Counted from the first letter of the stretch, positions 47,398 through 59,711 are shown. The stretch is 64,000 bases of DNA from Meandrina meandrites (GCA_963693305.1 OY855904.1:15585496-15649495), one strand, 5' to 3'. Numbers and translations: made by a program. The notes: generated by a model not told the origin, from the letters alone.

Positions 47398-47870
47398 CCG
47401 GTGATCATGATGATCATGATGGTGCTGGATATTACAGTGTTGGTCGTGGTTGGGATAATGATGATGGTGATGGTGGTGGTGGCGGTGATGATGATGATCA
47501 TGATGAAGGTGGCGGCGACGGTGGTGATAATGATTGGGGTGGCCTTGATGGTTGTAGTGGTGGTGATGCTCATGATGGTGCTGGATATTACACTGCTGGT
47601 TGTGGTTGTGATGATGGTGATGGTGATGGTGATGGTGGTGGTGACGGTGGCGGTGGTGATGATGGTGGTGGTGGTAATGATTGTGGTGGCGTTGGTGGTC
47701 GTGTTGGTGGTGATGATGGTGCTAGTTGTGGTGGCGGTTGTGGTAATGATGGTGGAGGTGGTAATGGGTGTGGTGGTGTTGATAGTGTTGGTGGTGGTGG
47801 TGGTGATAGTAGTTGTGGTTGTGTTGGTGTTGGTGGTTTTGGTGATGGCGATGACGATGATGATGAAGAT

Positions 47871-47929
<59 letters not shown>

Positions 47930-48147
47930 TGATGATGATGACGACGACGACGACGATGGCGATGATGATGACGATGATGATGATGTTGACGATGATGATG
48001 ATGATGACGATGATGATGATGATGACGATGATGATGATGATGATGACGATGATGACAACGGCGATGATGATGACCATCGCGATGATGACCGTGACGACGA
48101 TGATCATGGCAATGATAGCAACGATGGTCTCGGTCAAGTTATACGAG
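46261..48147 (+). CDS. Long symmetric exon encoding acidic, valine-rich and Gly/Asp-rich protein, copy 1
   Basis: 1,887 nt (629 codons' worth), acceptor ATTATTTCAG and donor GAG|GTAATT, both phase 1. It opens GISAISLRNITLRRMIEEAD, then an acidic region, a hydrophobic Val/Ile stretch (TVVIVIVIFATAG, VVVIVVTFIIIVTVIVVV), then about 400 residues of Gly/Asp/Ser/Cys-rich sequence and a poly-Asp run near 47,870-48,060, ending GLGQVIR. The paralogue at 60,348-61,907 has the same start pattern, order of regions, splice phases and ending. The Val stretch could be a membrane segment. The function is unknown; secreted or matrix roles are guesses. The trinucleotide-rich sequence is open in several frames, so ORF length alone proves nothing. 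The conserved borders and frame are the evidence. Confidence 0.5.
47870..48060. repeat. (GAC)n/(GAT)n trinucleotide run
   Basis: Nearly pure GAC then GAT units. In the exon's frame it is poly-Asp. It is likely length-variable. Confidence 0.9.
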
Positions 48148-48149
48148 GT

Positions 48150-49250
48150 AATTCGTAAATTTATTGAGATAAAAAGTTGCTGTAACATTCCTATTTTATT
48201 TTACCGTCGTTTATTTTACTGCCGGTATTTACAAACAGTATTTATGCAAGGATCTCTCATATTACCCTCCTTCTAACAAACTGAAAAAAATAAATGAGGT
48301 TTTTAACTTGTTGTGTCCAATAGCCAATAGTTTATTAAAATCTTGAAAGATGGTCTTGCGGGAGTTTGGATGGGGTCTTTTCTATCTTGGATTGGTACTT
48401 AGCAGGTTGCGGGCCGAGATCGATATAACATTGGTAATTTTACTTTTCACTGACAGATTTCCTGTTCTCAACTCCCGGAATTCAATACAAACTATAGCAG
48501 CTTCAGTGCCAGAGATATGGCAATACGACATCCCAGACAAGGCAAGGAAACCCGGAACAAGCTAGACAAGACGCTTCAAACATCAAAAAGCAACTCTGCG
48601 AGATCTGAGTATAATGAGTATGATTAAGTAAAGCCCTTCAAAACACAATTTAAAATCATGCACCGGCGGTTTGACGACAAATTGTTGAACGCAAGTAGTG
48701 GACTTACATTCTTTTCTTTGCGATCTTTTTATAATTATGATTGTAGTGTTTTTTTTTAGACTTCAATTTTTTGTACAGAAAATGTAACGCGAGTGAAAAC
48801 AGACAGACATGGTGAAGTTTTGTAATCTTCTTTTACTGAGACGGCTCTTTATTGTTCAAGTCTTCACTGGCTAGTAAAGTATTTTTGCTTCTTCGCTTTC
48901 TCCCGTTGCTCGTAATCGCCATGTATGTTGTCAAAGCCATCTTTTGTATACAATTTCTAGTTGAATTCCTTTACTGCCGTTTTAATCAGTGTATCCTTTC
49001 ACTTGTGTTTGTTTTCTATGAGGTTGTTAATATTATACGTATATACAATGTAGTAATATATCAAAAAACTACTAAAATTAATTTGGTAGATGTTCATCTC
49101 AGCTTCATTGACCTTCATTACACAAAAGGTCGAAATTATGGAAGTAAAACGAAGAGAAAAATGCAATATATACAAAAGGCAAGCCGTTGTCTGGCTGGAT
49201 TAAACGCGCTGTGACAAGCATCCTAAAAGCAAATACATTCTTTTAACTCT
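48150..49250. other. No supported gene
   Basis: Intron or intergenic sequence after the Gly/Asp exon. ORFs 48,350-48,565 and 48,852-49,214 have no recognised domain. Confidence 0.35.
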
Positions 49251-49254
49251 TAAT

Positions 49255-49491
49255 ATGCTAAGTCCGGATTATTCCGGGATTTGGAGGAATGTCCATTCAA
49301 CCACTTGTGACGTCACGAATTTGCACGTCAGCAGATTCTTGGGATATGCAACTAATACCGGTTGGATAGATCTTTCCACAGGACTGTCCATTTTGACGAC
49401 CGACTGCAATCTGACAGAGCTAATCGAAGAAAACGTGATCAGTTTTTGGTGCAAAATTGGTGGTAAAACAGGCCAATATATCTGTACTTGA
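49255..49491 (+). CDS. Short unrecognised ORF, possible exon
   Basis: 78 codons with mixed, non-repetitive composition and four cysteines (STTCDVT, TTDCNLTE, SFWCKIGG, YICT), ending in TGA. No domain recognised and no clear splice acceptor. It lies between the two Gly/Asp exons on the same strand and could be part of that gene or random. Confidence 0.2.
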   Translation: MLSPDYSGIWRNVHSTTCDVTNLHVSRFLGYATNTGWIDLSTGLSILTTDCNLTELIEENVISFWCKIGGKTGQYICT

Positions 49492-49886
49492 TTGATCATA
49501 GTCTCCTTTCCACAACTTTCCATTGCTAAAGATCGAAACTTTTCAGGTCAAAAGAAAGGATGCACAGTGTAGAAGGTAGAGAGAATAAGAAAGCAGAGAA
49601 AAACGAAAAGCAACGCAGCGAGGAAAATAAACGGCACGCAAAGCATGCAGAAGTGATGACGTTTCACAAGGGGTCTTTAATAATTTTCAGGACATTTGTC
49701 AAAAAAATAAGGTAAATAAAAGTAGCTGACAACTTCTGTGCTGAGTGATTGTTCCGAAAAGTTGCGTTATCTTGGCGTGACATCCGATATACGGCATACG
49801 ATGCAAGGTCAAACGCTATCTTGAAATTGCTTACACCTTTTGTTTTTAAAGAATGGAAAGATTTCTGTTTACTAAATCTTATAGAA

Positions 49887-50022
49887 CGCATCAAATATAA
49901 TTCGTCTCTTTCGTTTATACTGTAAATTAGTCCTTTCTAACCGCCAAGAAGAGTTACGCATCAAATATAATTTGTCTCTTTCGTTTATACTTTACATTAG
50001 TCTTTTCTAACTGCCCAGGAGT
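49887..50022. repeat. Tandem duplication of about 70 bp
   Basis: The unit 'acgcatcaaatataattcgt' followed by 'ctctttcgtttatactgtaa' occurs twice in direct succession (49,887 and 49,957), about 90% alike. Confidence 0.85.
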
Positions 50023-50302
50023 ATTTTGCTTTGCGTTCTACGCGACGATTTCTTATTGAGTTGACTTGATTTCTTTTCCCAGTCCTTTTCGATTCTAGAA
50101 AGGTCTAGAAAGATCGGTCGATCGGATCCCGTCCACTCGCACGACGACATTAAGCGATGACATTACGTCATCGCTTAAAATATCCAGATAAAATAACTCG
50201 AACAAATATGTAGCGTTACACGCTATAAATCTTAAATTTAGTCTCTCAAAGTATATCTATCGTTCTTGTGCTTCCCTTCGTAGGGTAACAACATCGCAAA
50301 TA

Positions 50303-50460
50303 CAGTGAAATCCGACTTCCCGAACCCTCGATTTCTCGAACCTCCCGTTAACTCGTGACTAAAGTCGTTTCCCTGGATTTGCCTCAAGTTAGTCGATCCA
50401 TCACTTCAATTTTACCCCCGATTTCTCGAACTTATTTTCGTTTCCCTTGGAGGTTCAATA
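50303..50460. mobile_element. Pogo/Tigger-like transposon end (remnant)
   Basis: After TA, CAGTGAAATCCGACTTCCCG then 'aaccctcgatttctcgaacc' and a second 'ccgatttctcgaact': the TCGATTTCTCGAAC phrases typical of Tigger/pogo termini. No matching second end or transposase was found nearby. Confidence 0.5.
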
Positions 50461-50469
50461 GATCTCGCG

Positions 50470-52010
50470 TTTGTTTTTTGGCTCGTCACACGTTCCTCCC
50501 ATGACGAGCCCAAGAGAGAAATTAAACTGCACTATAACCAACCATCACGATTTGTTTTAAAAGGGCCAGACAGTACAGACACAAAATAAGTCGTATCGAT
50601 GCCTCGATCACTGCGTACTTGCATCAGTGTGTCACAAGTATAACATTGCTTATTGAGGCCGAAACAAAATAATACACTATTTCTCTATTATCACTGTGAT
50701 AATAAAGGAAATGCAAGTTTTACAATAAACAAATTCCACCTTACTTGAGTTTTCGTCTTGAAAAAGCAGGAAACCCTCAGCTTAGCCGTGTGCGCCACCA
50801 AATAATTTCTGAGAAAGTCGCTTAAAACCCAAATCCGGCTACAGCTCGCCAAACAAGGCGCTGACCCAATTTTCATAAGAATTGCATAATTGTTGGGGAA
50901 AATATTTCTAACCCACAATCCTCTGTAACTTTAAACGAGGGAAAAATTTTCTGACAATCTACTAGACAACAAATCTTTTAAGTAAAGGTGTATTCCGCGG
51001 AAGATTTCAAAAGCTGATTATTCGTAAAAGATTTAAATTACGCACTTCCTTTAATTTAATTTGATTGGTCAGCGAGAGGCGGGGGAATCCCCTGCCAACG
51101 TAATAAAAAGGAACACATAAGGTATTCGACAAAAGACCTATAGCCTGAAATTACATTTTAAAAACATCTGCATGCACACACTCAACGCGTACGACTGATC
51201 ATAAATATCTCGTGAATTAACTTATACTTTGATCACAAGGAGCTTCCGCCAACGCCATTTTGAATGACTCTGAATTTTAATATCCTGTTGAATTCGAATT
51301 CAGTCAGCTTTGTTTCTTTGTCATCGTATTGTTGCTTTCTTCAAAGCAAAATTAAAGCTTCAGTTGGACTGTATCTATTTCAGTTAGCACACAGGAAGTG
51401 ACACAGGAACACCAAAGACGTACTAGATGTCATTGAGCGTTTCTTTCGAGATTTACAAGATTATTACAAGCAAGCTTCGAGGGTTGTCTGAAACTTCTCC
51501 GCGGTAAAATATGGCGGGAGACAAAAAATTCCCAAATACATTCACAAAATCGCCAGTAGCTCTTCAAGAAATTAAGCAACACTCAACTGAAAGAATTATG
51601 CCTGGTTGATTTTCAAAACAACAATAAGGGCAAATAAATTTCTTCGATCAATTGTCTGAGATGCTCGCAAGCTGAAAGAGATATTTGACGACCGCATTAA
51701 ACAACGCTGTTGATTCGCTCAGTTTAAAAGTGAGAAATAGTTCACAGAAGGAGCTATTATTGCTTCAGTACACCAGTCGGTATACGGTGCATCAGTATAT
51801 GCACGACATGGCATGAAAATATGACCGCATAACATTTCACTTCCGCGTTTCATAAGAGATCACACAGTAACAGCTCTCTCTTCACATTGAGATCAAGAAG
51901 CATCAATAACAGAACCAGTGTTCAGCTATAGCACAAATTGAATCAACCACTTTAAGAAATTCACCAGCTACATACCTAAATTTTCAGCGAGTGCCATCCA
52001 CCATTAACAT
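50470..52010. other. No supported gene
   Basis: Contains an isolated kB-like site GGGGAATCCCC (51,082-51,092). The only ORF of note (50,691-50,918 minus) is unsupported. Confidence 0.35.
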
Positions 52011-52011
52011 A

Positions 52012-52324
52012 CTGGGATTAAGGGTAAATTCCCTATCCCAGCATGCAAGTTAAGCGTGTACGTTACGAATCATTCACAGAGCGGCTATCGATCGAAAATA
52101 CTCGCCGATCCAAGCCACTTAGTTTTACGCAAGAGCCGCTTTCCGTTTGTTTTGTCGTTCACTGTCGCTTACAATTGGAAACTGGGATTGTTTATCATGA
52201 TCACATCTAATTATCAGCACTTGATACTGTTGGATTCAACGACACTTCGAGGAGTTAAACGAAGACCGAATCAGTGCCCAGGTAATTTTTGCTGTTGTTG
52301 TGAGCGTGTACACGCTCACAACAA
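52012..52324 (+). repeat. Hairpin-plus-box dispersed family, copy C
   Basis: Hairpin CTGGGATTAAGGGTAAATTC + CCTATCCCAG (52,012-52,041) and GCATGC. Box 'ttggaaactgggattgttta' + 'tcatgatcacatctaattat' at 52,175-52,214. Third stretch 'gaatcagtgcccaggtaatt' (52,268-52,287) with donor-like AG|GTAATT. An ORF from 52,056 reads the box as NWKLGLFIMITSNYQHL and continues GVKRRP, the same protein as in copy A. It is followed by a perfect 30-bp palindrome. Confidence 0.6.
52295..52324. repeat. Perfect 30-bp palindrome
   Basis: TTGTTGTGAGCGTGT followed directly by its exact reverse complement, without loop. Confidence 0.95.
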
Positions 52325-52329
52325 ATTTG

Positions 52330-54415
52330 TAAAGTGTATATGAAAGCAAAAATGTTTTTGCACATTTTTTTTACAATTTTCTGTTTGAAATACACGATTC
52401 CAAAGTTTAAAATGTCTATTGTAGACGGCGATTTCACGAACGCTCTAAAATGAAAGTTGCGTGATTTTTCCGTCAAAAACGGTCAGGGAACTGGATCGAG
52501 TTTGTCTCAGTCAATTCTCCTGCGACTCTGTGAATAGCCTGGAGTAAAAAAACAATCGTTACTCAGAATAATATCAAGACTACAAAGTAGATTGCAGCCA
52601 TTACGTTCCTCTAGTGGACGAAAAAGCTGTCTGATGTCAAAATGCCGGTCATACATAAAAAGTCAAACTCAAATACAAGGCTAAACGACGGATTCCTGAT
52701 TTGCTCATAAGAGGTTCTATCAATGGTATTTAATTGAGAACACATTCGAATAAAATGATTTAGACAGTGTGGTTATGAGGATGGCTGCTCAGAGTATTGT
52801 TGCGTCAGCTGATGTAAGATAGCAAAACAAGAACAGCAAAATTAAAACCACAATATTAAGAGGCATTCATATATTTAAATTGATTGCTTTGCCAGTCATC
52901 ACTATATCTGTTGTTTTTTTTTAAGAAAAAATATATATTAAATGAAAAATGAATTGTATATTTATAGTTAAAGTTGTAGGTTATCGATGCAGTATAAAAA
53001 GCAAATTTGTAATTTAAGTGTAAGTTGGTGTGGTATGATGTAACTTTTGATTGTTTTTAATAAAGTTTTAAAGTTGAAAAAAAAGACAAAATATTTAATT
53101 GATGCGAAATTGGAATTGAAAAGTCTACTTTGAACCCTCATAAAAAGAACTGCTACCATTCACCAGGCTGTTTGTAATAGGTGCAACTCATTTACGTTTA
53201 TTTAAAAAAAGCGAACCATTCAGTGCACTGGATTTGGTGGAGGAGGGGGGGATGAAGTAAGATTTGATCATTCCTTTCCATGTACATTTCTAAAATGATG
53301 AAGTGGACAATAAAAATCTTTTTACTTGTGATCATTTGAATAGGGTTTATGACAGTTTCTTTTTAATACTTTTGTCAGGGTTTAATTATTTCAGTTGCAT
53401 GTAATTGTACCAAGCATAAAATTGCTCTAAAATATCCGCTTCCTCTACAAATGCACTAAGAAACGATTAAGGTCATAGGTTAACATTGTGAGTAAAAACC
53501 ACCAAATAGAAAGAGCTAAGTGCCATGCAGATCCAAGTATCCCTACCCTCTCTCAGACCGAAATATTCTCATATGCTACAAAATTCTGTCGTACTTGAAG
53601 TTAGAATGCATGACCCAGCTCAGACTGGAATTCGAATGTAGAGGATTTACTTTAGCAAGTGTTTGGCCCTCGCAGATTTAATATGGTCAATCACCAAAAT
53701 GGAGACAAAGAAGACAAATAATCTTTTCACTCAGGTTTAAATCGTAAAATGTCAGCTCCTTTCTCTTGTTTACGACCATACCACAGGCAAAGACCTCATC
53801 CTAGACTCAGTCCAAAATAATTATAAGAGCCCATCACAGACCTGGACGGTATAAAATTTGACCTAGTATTTGAGCACCACTTCTAGTAGTCTGAGAAAAG
53901 TCAGTTAGCTGATAATTGGTGAAAAAAGTACCAGTACATGTTTCTTTAACAGGACAGTTTTAAGCAGGGACGGTTGTTTGGATATATCTTTGTTTCTGTT
54001 CTGTGTAACTGTAAAATACATATGTATATGTTAAAACATTACTCAATAATAATTTCTGTTTATGTTGTTGCTTAGGCGATTGTTTATTATAACAAGATTC
54101 CCATGCATTTTCAAAAGAGATAAGTTGAAAAAATACTGTACACTGACTGTAGAGTGAGTTGCATTACTTTATTTCACGGTGTTTACAGAAAATATTCGGT
54201 ATGTTATGAACGACTTTTTCTTCAAATAATAAAAATAAAGATACATATTCAGTTAACTGAAACGTTTTGACGGCGTTTGACTGAATTGATCGAATATAGT
54301 ATCTCCAGATTCATATAATTATACTAAAGCTTTATTTTTTTGTGCATGGTAAAACTGTACAAAACAAAATAAAAGCGCTAGCCTTCACTAAAAACGAAAC
54401 ATTGGCAAAGAGAGT
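52330..54415. other. No supported gene
   Basis: AT-rich with scattered stops in all frames. The minus ORF 52,968-53,159 has no domain. Confidence 0.4.
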
Positions 54416-54418
54416 ATA

Positions 54419-54533
54419 TACTCTACTCTACTCTACTCTACTCTACTCTACTCTACTCTACTCTACTCTACTCTACTCTACTCTACTCTACTCTACTCTA
54501 CTCTACTCTACTCTACTCTACTCTACTCTACTC
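54419..54533. repeat. (CTCTA)n pentanucleotide microsatellite
   Basis: About 22 almost perfect CTCTA units. The 69-codon ORF running through it (54,342-54,551) is an artefact, since a five-base unit gives a 15-base in-frame period without stops. Confidence 0.97.
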
Positions 54534-54539
54534 ACGAAG

Positions 54540-56565
54540 AAAAATGTGTAAAGCAAATAGAAAACCCTCGCCAAGTAAAACATTATGATAGCTTTGAGCT
54601 TAAATGCAGGTCTCTGCAGCAATTTCAACTCTTCTGTCATGATGGCCATGCCTTTGCTCGAATGTCACTCATTTGTTTCATAAAGCTGGATCAGAAGGTA
54701 ACTTGTGCATTCCTGAACATGCAGTGAACGTACGATTCGAATAACTTTCGCTGTGATGTAAACGCCGCTAGGGATTATTCTCGTCTCGCCGCCATATTGG
54801 ATAAGTCTTTTTGACCACAACTTGACGTCATCTGTTTTCATCACGTGGTATTCTGGTCACACAATTTAAATGCTATGAGGGCAATAATAGAAATTAAATT
54901 AAAATTTAAAGCTCAGACGATTTAAACTTTATAATTACCTCTAAACGTTTGAAAAAACAAATATCTTTCGCTTTAACACACACTATTAATATTTTAACCC
55001 TGATTTCCACATGATCACAGATAGACAATCATATAGAAACACATTCGATTCCTGCGATCGCCTAGGGTATCGAATAACTCACCACTTACAGTATATTTAA
55101 GTTCGATGCTTGCAAATCGTAGGAAATTTGAAACGATTTGCTATTAAGCAAAATATGCTGTCTTGCTTGCAAGTACTAGGTAGCGAGGCAGCACACTATT
55201 CTGGTAATCCTGTGTATGTTGGGTATCCTGTTTTGTATATGCGGTTCGGAGCCAAATTTTGGATGTCAGATTTAGCGCATGCGGTCTACGATTCTGTACA
55301 TTTTTATTATGTCATACCATTGCGCGAATTTCCGTTTGTCACAAGCTTGCGTGAGGTGGCATTTATTAAAAGTATACAGTAAATAGTTGTTTGATTTTTG
55401 GGGAGATAATAACGTCATCTGTTCTCGCTATGAGTAGCGTTTAATGCTTCTTTGTTGTCAACCGAAATTTGCGCCGAATTTCAAGCAGCCCTACATAAAT
55501 GTCCGTACATTTTTTAGTAGTCTGGGGAAAATATATTTCAGGAGCAGATTGTGAGCCGTGACACTTCAATCTCATGCTTGCCATTGTTTAATATTTTTAT
55601 AGATAAGGAAGTCTTCTGCTTCTTGTTACAATTCTAGCCGCTCATACTAGTCAATGCCGAATACTTGTTTAAAGGACGTTATGTTGTTAGTAACATTTTC
55701 AGACAGAATTTTTCCATTTTTTCCAACCAGCCCAGGGAAAGAGCTCAACATTGTGATGTCGAGTGCATTCAATCTGACATCTTTTAGTTATTTTGACGAG
55801 ATTTTGCGATTGTACTCTTTAAATACTTTTAAACGCTGTATACGCTGTTAAACGATGTTAAACGCTCTTTGCTGCTGTTACGCACCAAACTTAAAAAATA
55901 GTGTAATCGTTAATTCCTATAGCCAGCACTCACTTTCATTATGAAATTCCTAGTTATGATACATTATTTTGTTTAGTTTTCATTGGAATACCCATCCTGA
56001 AATCAGATTTTAAATTTAATAATTTATTCGCCGAGCTTAAAATTTACCATCTTTCATTACTTATTACACACATGATGCTTTGACATTGCTGATCGTAGCA
56101 GTATAGCAGTGTACACGACACGTGTCACATATAAACCTAATAGAATATCCTGGCTCACGAGTAACAAAAATCAACCTTTCATCTTTATTGTTAAATCTTG
56201 GATGCGGTCACATTACGGCTACTCGTTAAGACAGAAGATAACTTTGGTTAGTTACTTCAGTATTGTGACCTATTGATTTCTCTCTGTTCATTCTAACTAA
56301 AGTTTGTAAATTTACGCCTCGGTGTTCCAAAACAATGCAACCTAACTATAGTGTTACCCAAGCAAGATGCATGGGTAAAACCATAGTTTACAAACAAACA
56401 GCCAATCAAAATGTGGTCTTTCACGTTTCTTTTGGCACGTGCGGTGCGAGATGTTCATAGAAATGCAAAACCAAAAACCACACACGTGAATAACGGGGTG
56501 GGTGGAAAAAGCGGAAAGCAAACAAACATTTACATAATACGAAAGCCTCACGAGTAACTCCATCA
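54540..56565. other. No supported gene
   Basis: ORFs 55,110-55,382 (includes LLQVLGSEAAHYSGNPVYVG-like composition) and 55,654-55,851 lack domains or splice signals I can defend. Confidence 0.35.
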
Positions 56566-56569
56566 GTGC

Positions 56570-59500
56570 TTAAAGTGCCTATAAAGCGATTTTTTTTCTG
56601 AATAATTCAAAAGATTACTATTTAAAATACACATTTCCAGAGTTTGGGAATTCTACGATAAAAATTGCGGATTTTACAAGGGTTGAAATTTGCATTTTTA
56701 TGCCTTCAAAAATGGCTAATCGATGGCGCGACCAAAATACCACGTGGCATCAAGGTGTGACGTCAGTTTGTTTGCAAAAGTTCGAGCGATTATGGCCGAC
56801 AGTAAAAAAGGAGAGCGTAAATGAGGGCTATTTCACGTCGCTGGTGCACCAAATAACCAACATGACCAAAACAAATCATACTCCAGGGCATAAGAATGTA
56901 CAAATTTTCGTCTGAGCCGGTTTTGAGGGGAAACAAGGTGCAATTTGTACGGGGAAATGGCGCTGATTCTCCTGATTTCAACCCGACTTCCAAAACATTG
57001 CTTTGCTCGGCACATTTCGAGGGCTCGTGCTACCAGAGAAGTTAATCTGTACTCTTTAATTTGGATTTAACCGAGGGATGAAAACTGCGGTCTTTTCTGA
57101 AAAGGGACTTTTCCCTCCAGCTTAAGTGGGTGCAGAAAAAGGCAAGTATAAGCTAACAAATTCATGTCGTCGTTTTGAAAACCCCAGCAGTACGTGATGC
57201 ACTTTATATTTGCAGTGGTGTAGGAACATGTTCCTTCGTTCGTGTTTACTTATGCTATGATATTTTTTTTTGTATAGACACAATATCTGTAAACTTATTT
57301 CCGGTGGTCTAAAATAATACCTTCAATGCCTTCGTTGTACAAAAGGAATTAAAAACTTGGGCGAAGCCTACATGCATACCTCCTTTGTCTGTTATTCTTT
57401 AGCATAAAAGTTTGTTAGGGGGGTCTTTTGGTGTTGCAGTTTCACAAACAGTGTTGTGTTTCATTGCACTGAAGATAAACCATTTACAGATTCAAATATA
57501 CAATCTACAATGTACAGCAATAGGAACTGTGGCAAATATAAACTCATTTTTTTGGAAATACGGTAGATGATTTTTAACCTATCTTAACTCCACTGGCTGT
57601 TATACTGCAGTCAATAACATTGTTGTGGGCATCTTAAAAAGATCCAACAGTTTACTGTGGTGGCTGAAAATGTTACATCACTGGAATGGTTTGTGTTTTG
57701 TGAATATTGATCAATTCCATTCTTTTCTGCTGGGGGTGAGAGGAGTGGAAATACTCTAGTCTCTTCATACTACTGCTCCGGCCAGATTGGCCACTTGGCT
57801 CCGTGAATGTAGACTTAGCAATGTAAAATGCCATTTTTGTTTGATTAGGTTTTGAAATTGGGGGTTGCTTTGAGTGTTATTTCAAAAGGTACATCAAGGA
57901 CATATTTCTCAGATTTGTTGCAATCCTAGTGGTCATGAATCAGTATATGTTGTGTATTGTGGCCAATACTGTACGATCTATACAATATCATTGAGCAACC
58001 AGCCAGGAGTGGACCAAAGGGAAAGTTATAGACCCTTACAATACTCGAAAAAAGTGCCGTCCAGGACAAACCAGATTTTCCTGAGGGTTAAAGAACTTTT
58101 CATGCTTATTTGCCTATAATAGCCAAGGGGATAGGTAAGTGGTCTGCCAACTAAATTGTACTGAAAAGCAAATAAAGATAAGTATGCAACATTCCTATGT
58201 CATCAAAATTTCAGAGCTGGCTGTCCAATGGGCAAGCTGGAATTCAATTTTTCTCCTAGTCCTGCTATTATGGTGTGATGCAAGGCCCAAGTGTAACAAA
58301 CATAAATACAGGCTATTTGTTTTATTTCAGTCACAATGCCTGTTGTCAATTGTTATATTATAAAACACATCATATAGATGCGAGTGTTTTACTGGATAAT
58401 CAACCACTCATATGGAATCACATCAGGGACTGTAGTGGCATAGTTCCCTGACATCATTTTGCGCCACTGCACGACTACCAATCATTGCCAAATGCCGGTT
58501 GAAAGATGGCGAGTGGTAGAGAATTAAGTTCACTGAAGCCGACATAACTCAAATCTCATATCACATCGTAACTCATATGACATATCTCAGTTGTGAGATA
58601 TTGTTCTTGCCACCGTGTAATGTATATTCTCTATGTAATTTACTCGTGTTAGACTTGTCATACCACAGATGAATAAGACAAGTTCAATACATGCAACTGC
58701 ACCAATGTGTTATATTTCAGTTAGAATGCCTGTTATTCTACGATTGAGGTTGACCCAAAAAAAACAACAACAAACAAAATCTATCCCACCCAATTTACCC
58801 ATACAGCTAGTACAGGATTCTCCGACTATAAGCAAGTCACATGAATCTGTAAGAAAAAAAAAACAATGATCCCAAATATCAATGCCTTATGCCATCAAAA
58901 CAATTACAATTTTATACTAAATTTATTTAGCTTGTTGATTTGTTATTGGTATGTATGTGTCATTATTTCAGGTTGTGGATAAAACACTAATAATTAACTG
59001 TGACACAAAGTCCACAGTCCATTCAAATGTATTACCTGTAAAGGCTTAAGTATTTTAAGGGGTGGGCCACTAAACGAATACCTGAACAATGTTATAATAA
59101 TTGCCCTGACCTAATTTGTAAATTGCATTGTAGAAATTGCATTGTAGAAATTGGTCTTTGTGCACTATCCTGGACAACCGTGGAAAGACAGCAATTTTGT
59201 CATGGGTCAGAACCGTGTGGAATTGCCCTATACTCATAGTAGATACTAGAATTATACATGTAAAAAGCCTCCCAAACGGTACTGCCATGTGTAAAATATT
59301 AAAAGCAGCACCAGGTTCGACATTGCGAGAATACTGAGAATACTTAGTATGAAACAACAAATGCTGTCGAAGTTATACAAACCTTGAGTTTACTGCAATT
59401 TCCCTTCCGTTTCTGGCCTGCAACACTGCTATATTAGGGATCATTAGGGCCATCAAGCTACTGTATTCAGGGTCACTAGAAAAGGTCTATCTCCCATGAG

Positions 59501-59711
59501 TTTCTTCTTTGGGACTGAAAATCAATGGGCATAAAAAAGTTTGCAAACAAACTGCGTCACACGCTGGAATTTCGAAGCAAAAATAGCCAACTTTCGGCGC
59601 TTGTAAAACGGACAATTTTCATTGTAGAATTCTTAAACTTTGGAATTGCGTATTTCAAATAGTAAACTTTTCAATTATGTGTAAAAACATTTCGCTTCCT
59701 AGGCACTTTAA
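56570..59711. mobile_element. Kolobok-like DNA transposon with long inverted repeats, 3.1 kb
   Basis: Both ends carry TTAA (56,570-56,573 and 59,708-59,711), then AGTGCCTA. The inverted ends extend about 200 bp: left 'tactatttaaaatacacatt', 'gggaattctacgataaaaat', 'ggattttacaag' match the reverse complement of right 'cttgtaaaacggacaatttt', 'cattgtagaattcttaaact', 'tatttcaaatagtaaa'. TTAA target, 5'-AG ends and a THAP remnant just inside the left end together fit the Kolobok superfamily. The interior (57,050-59,500) has only short ORFs and no recognisable catalytic core, so it is inactive. Confidence 0.75.
56794..57045 (+). pseudogene. Degenerate THAP zinc-finger domain of the transposase
   Basis: An ATG (56,790) starts MADSKKGERK and then hits a stop. 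The next frame gives FHVAGAPNNQHD, where a THAP first cysteine pair would lie. A third frame from 56,896 to the stop at 57,045 gives MYKFSSEPVLRGNKVQF, then DFNPTSKTLLCSAHFEGSC. PDFNPTSKTLLCSAHF matches the THAP pattern (F-x-P-x...C-x2-H-F). It is broken by at least two frame changes. The role in the parent transposase would be binding of the transposon end. Confidence 0.6.

Noticed and set aside
46278..48188. 636-codon minus-strand ORF (Thr/Ile-rich) and 491-codon plus ORF in another frame
   Set aside because: Shadows of the trinucleotide-rich Gly/Asp exon, which has no stops in several frames. They do not respect the conserved splice borders.
51081..51092. kB-like site GGGGAATCCCC
   Set aside because: Good consensus, but a single short site over 20 kb from the TRAF genes with no identified promoter; chance match is likely.
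54342..54551. 69-codon ORF with a YSTLL repeat
   Set aside because: Reading of the (CTCTA)n microsatellite; no independent coding signal.
57874..58363. ORFs inside the Kolobok-like element
   Set aside because: Short, with no recognisable transposase motif; treated as decayed interior.
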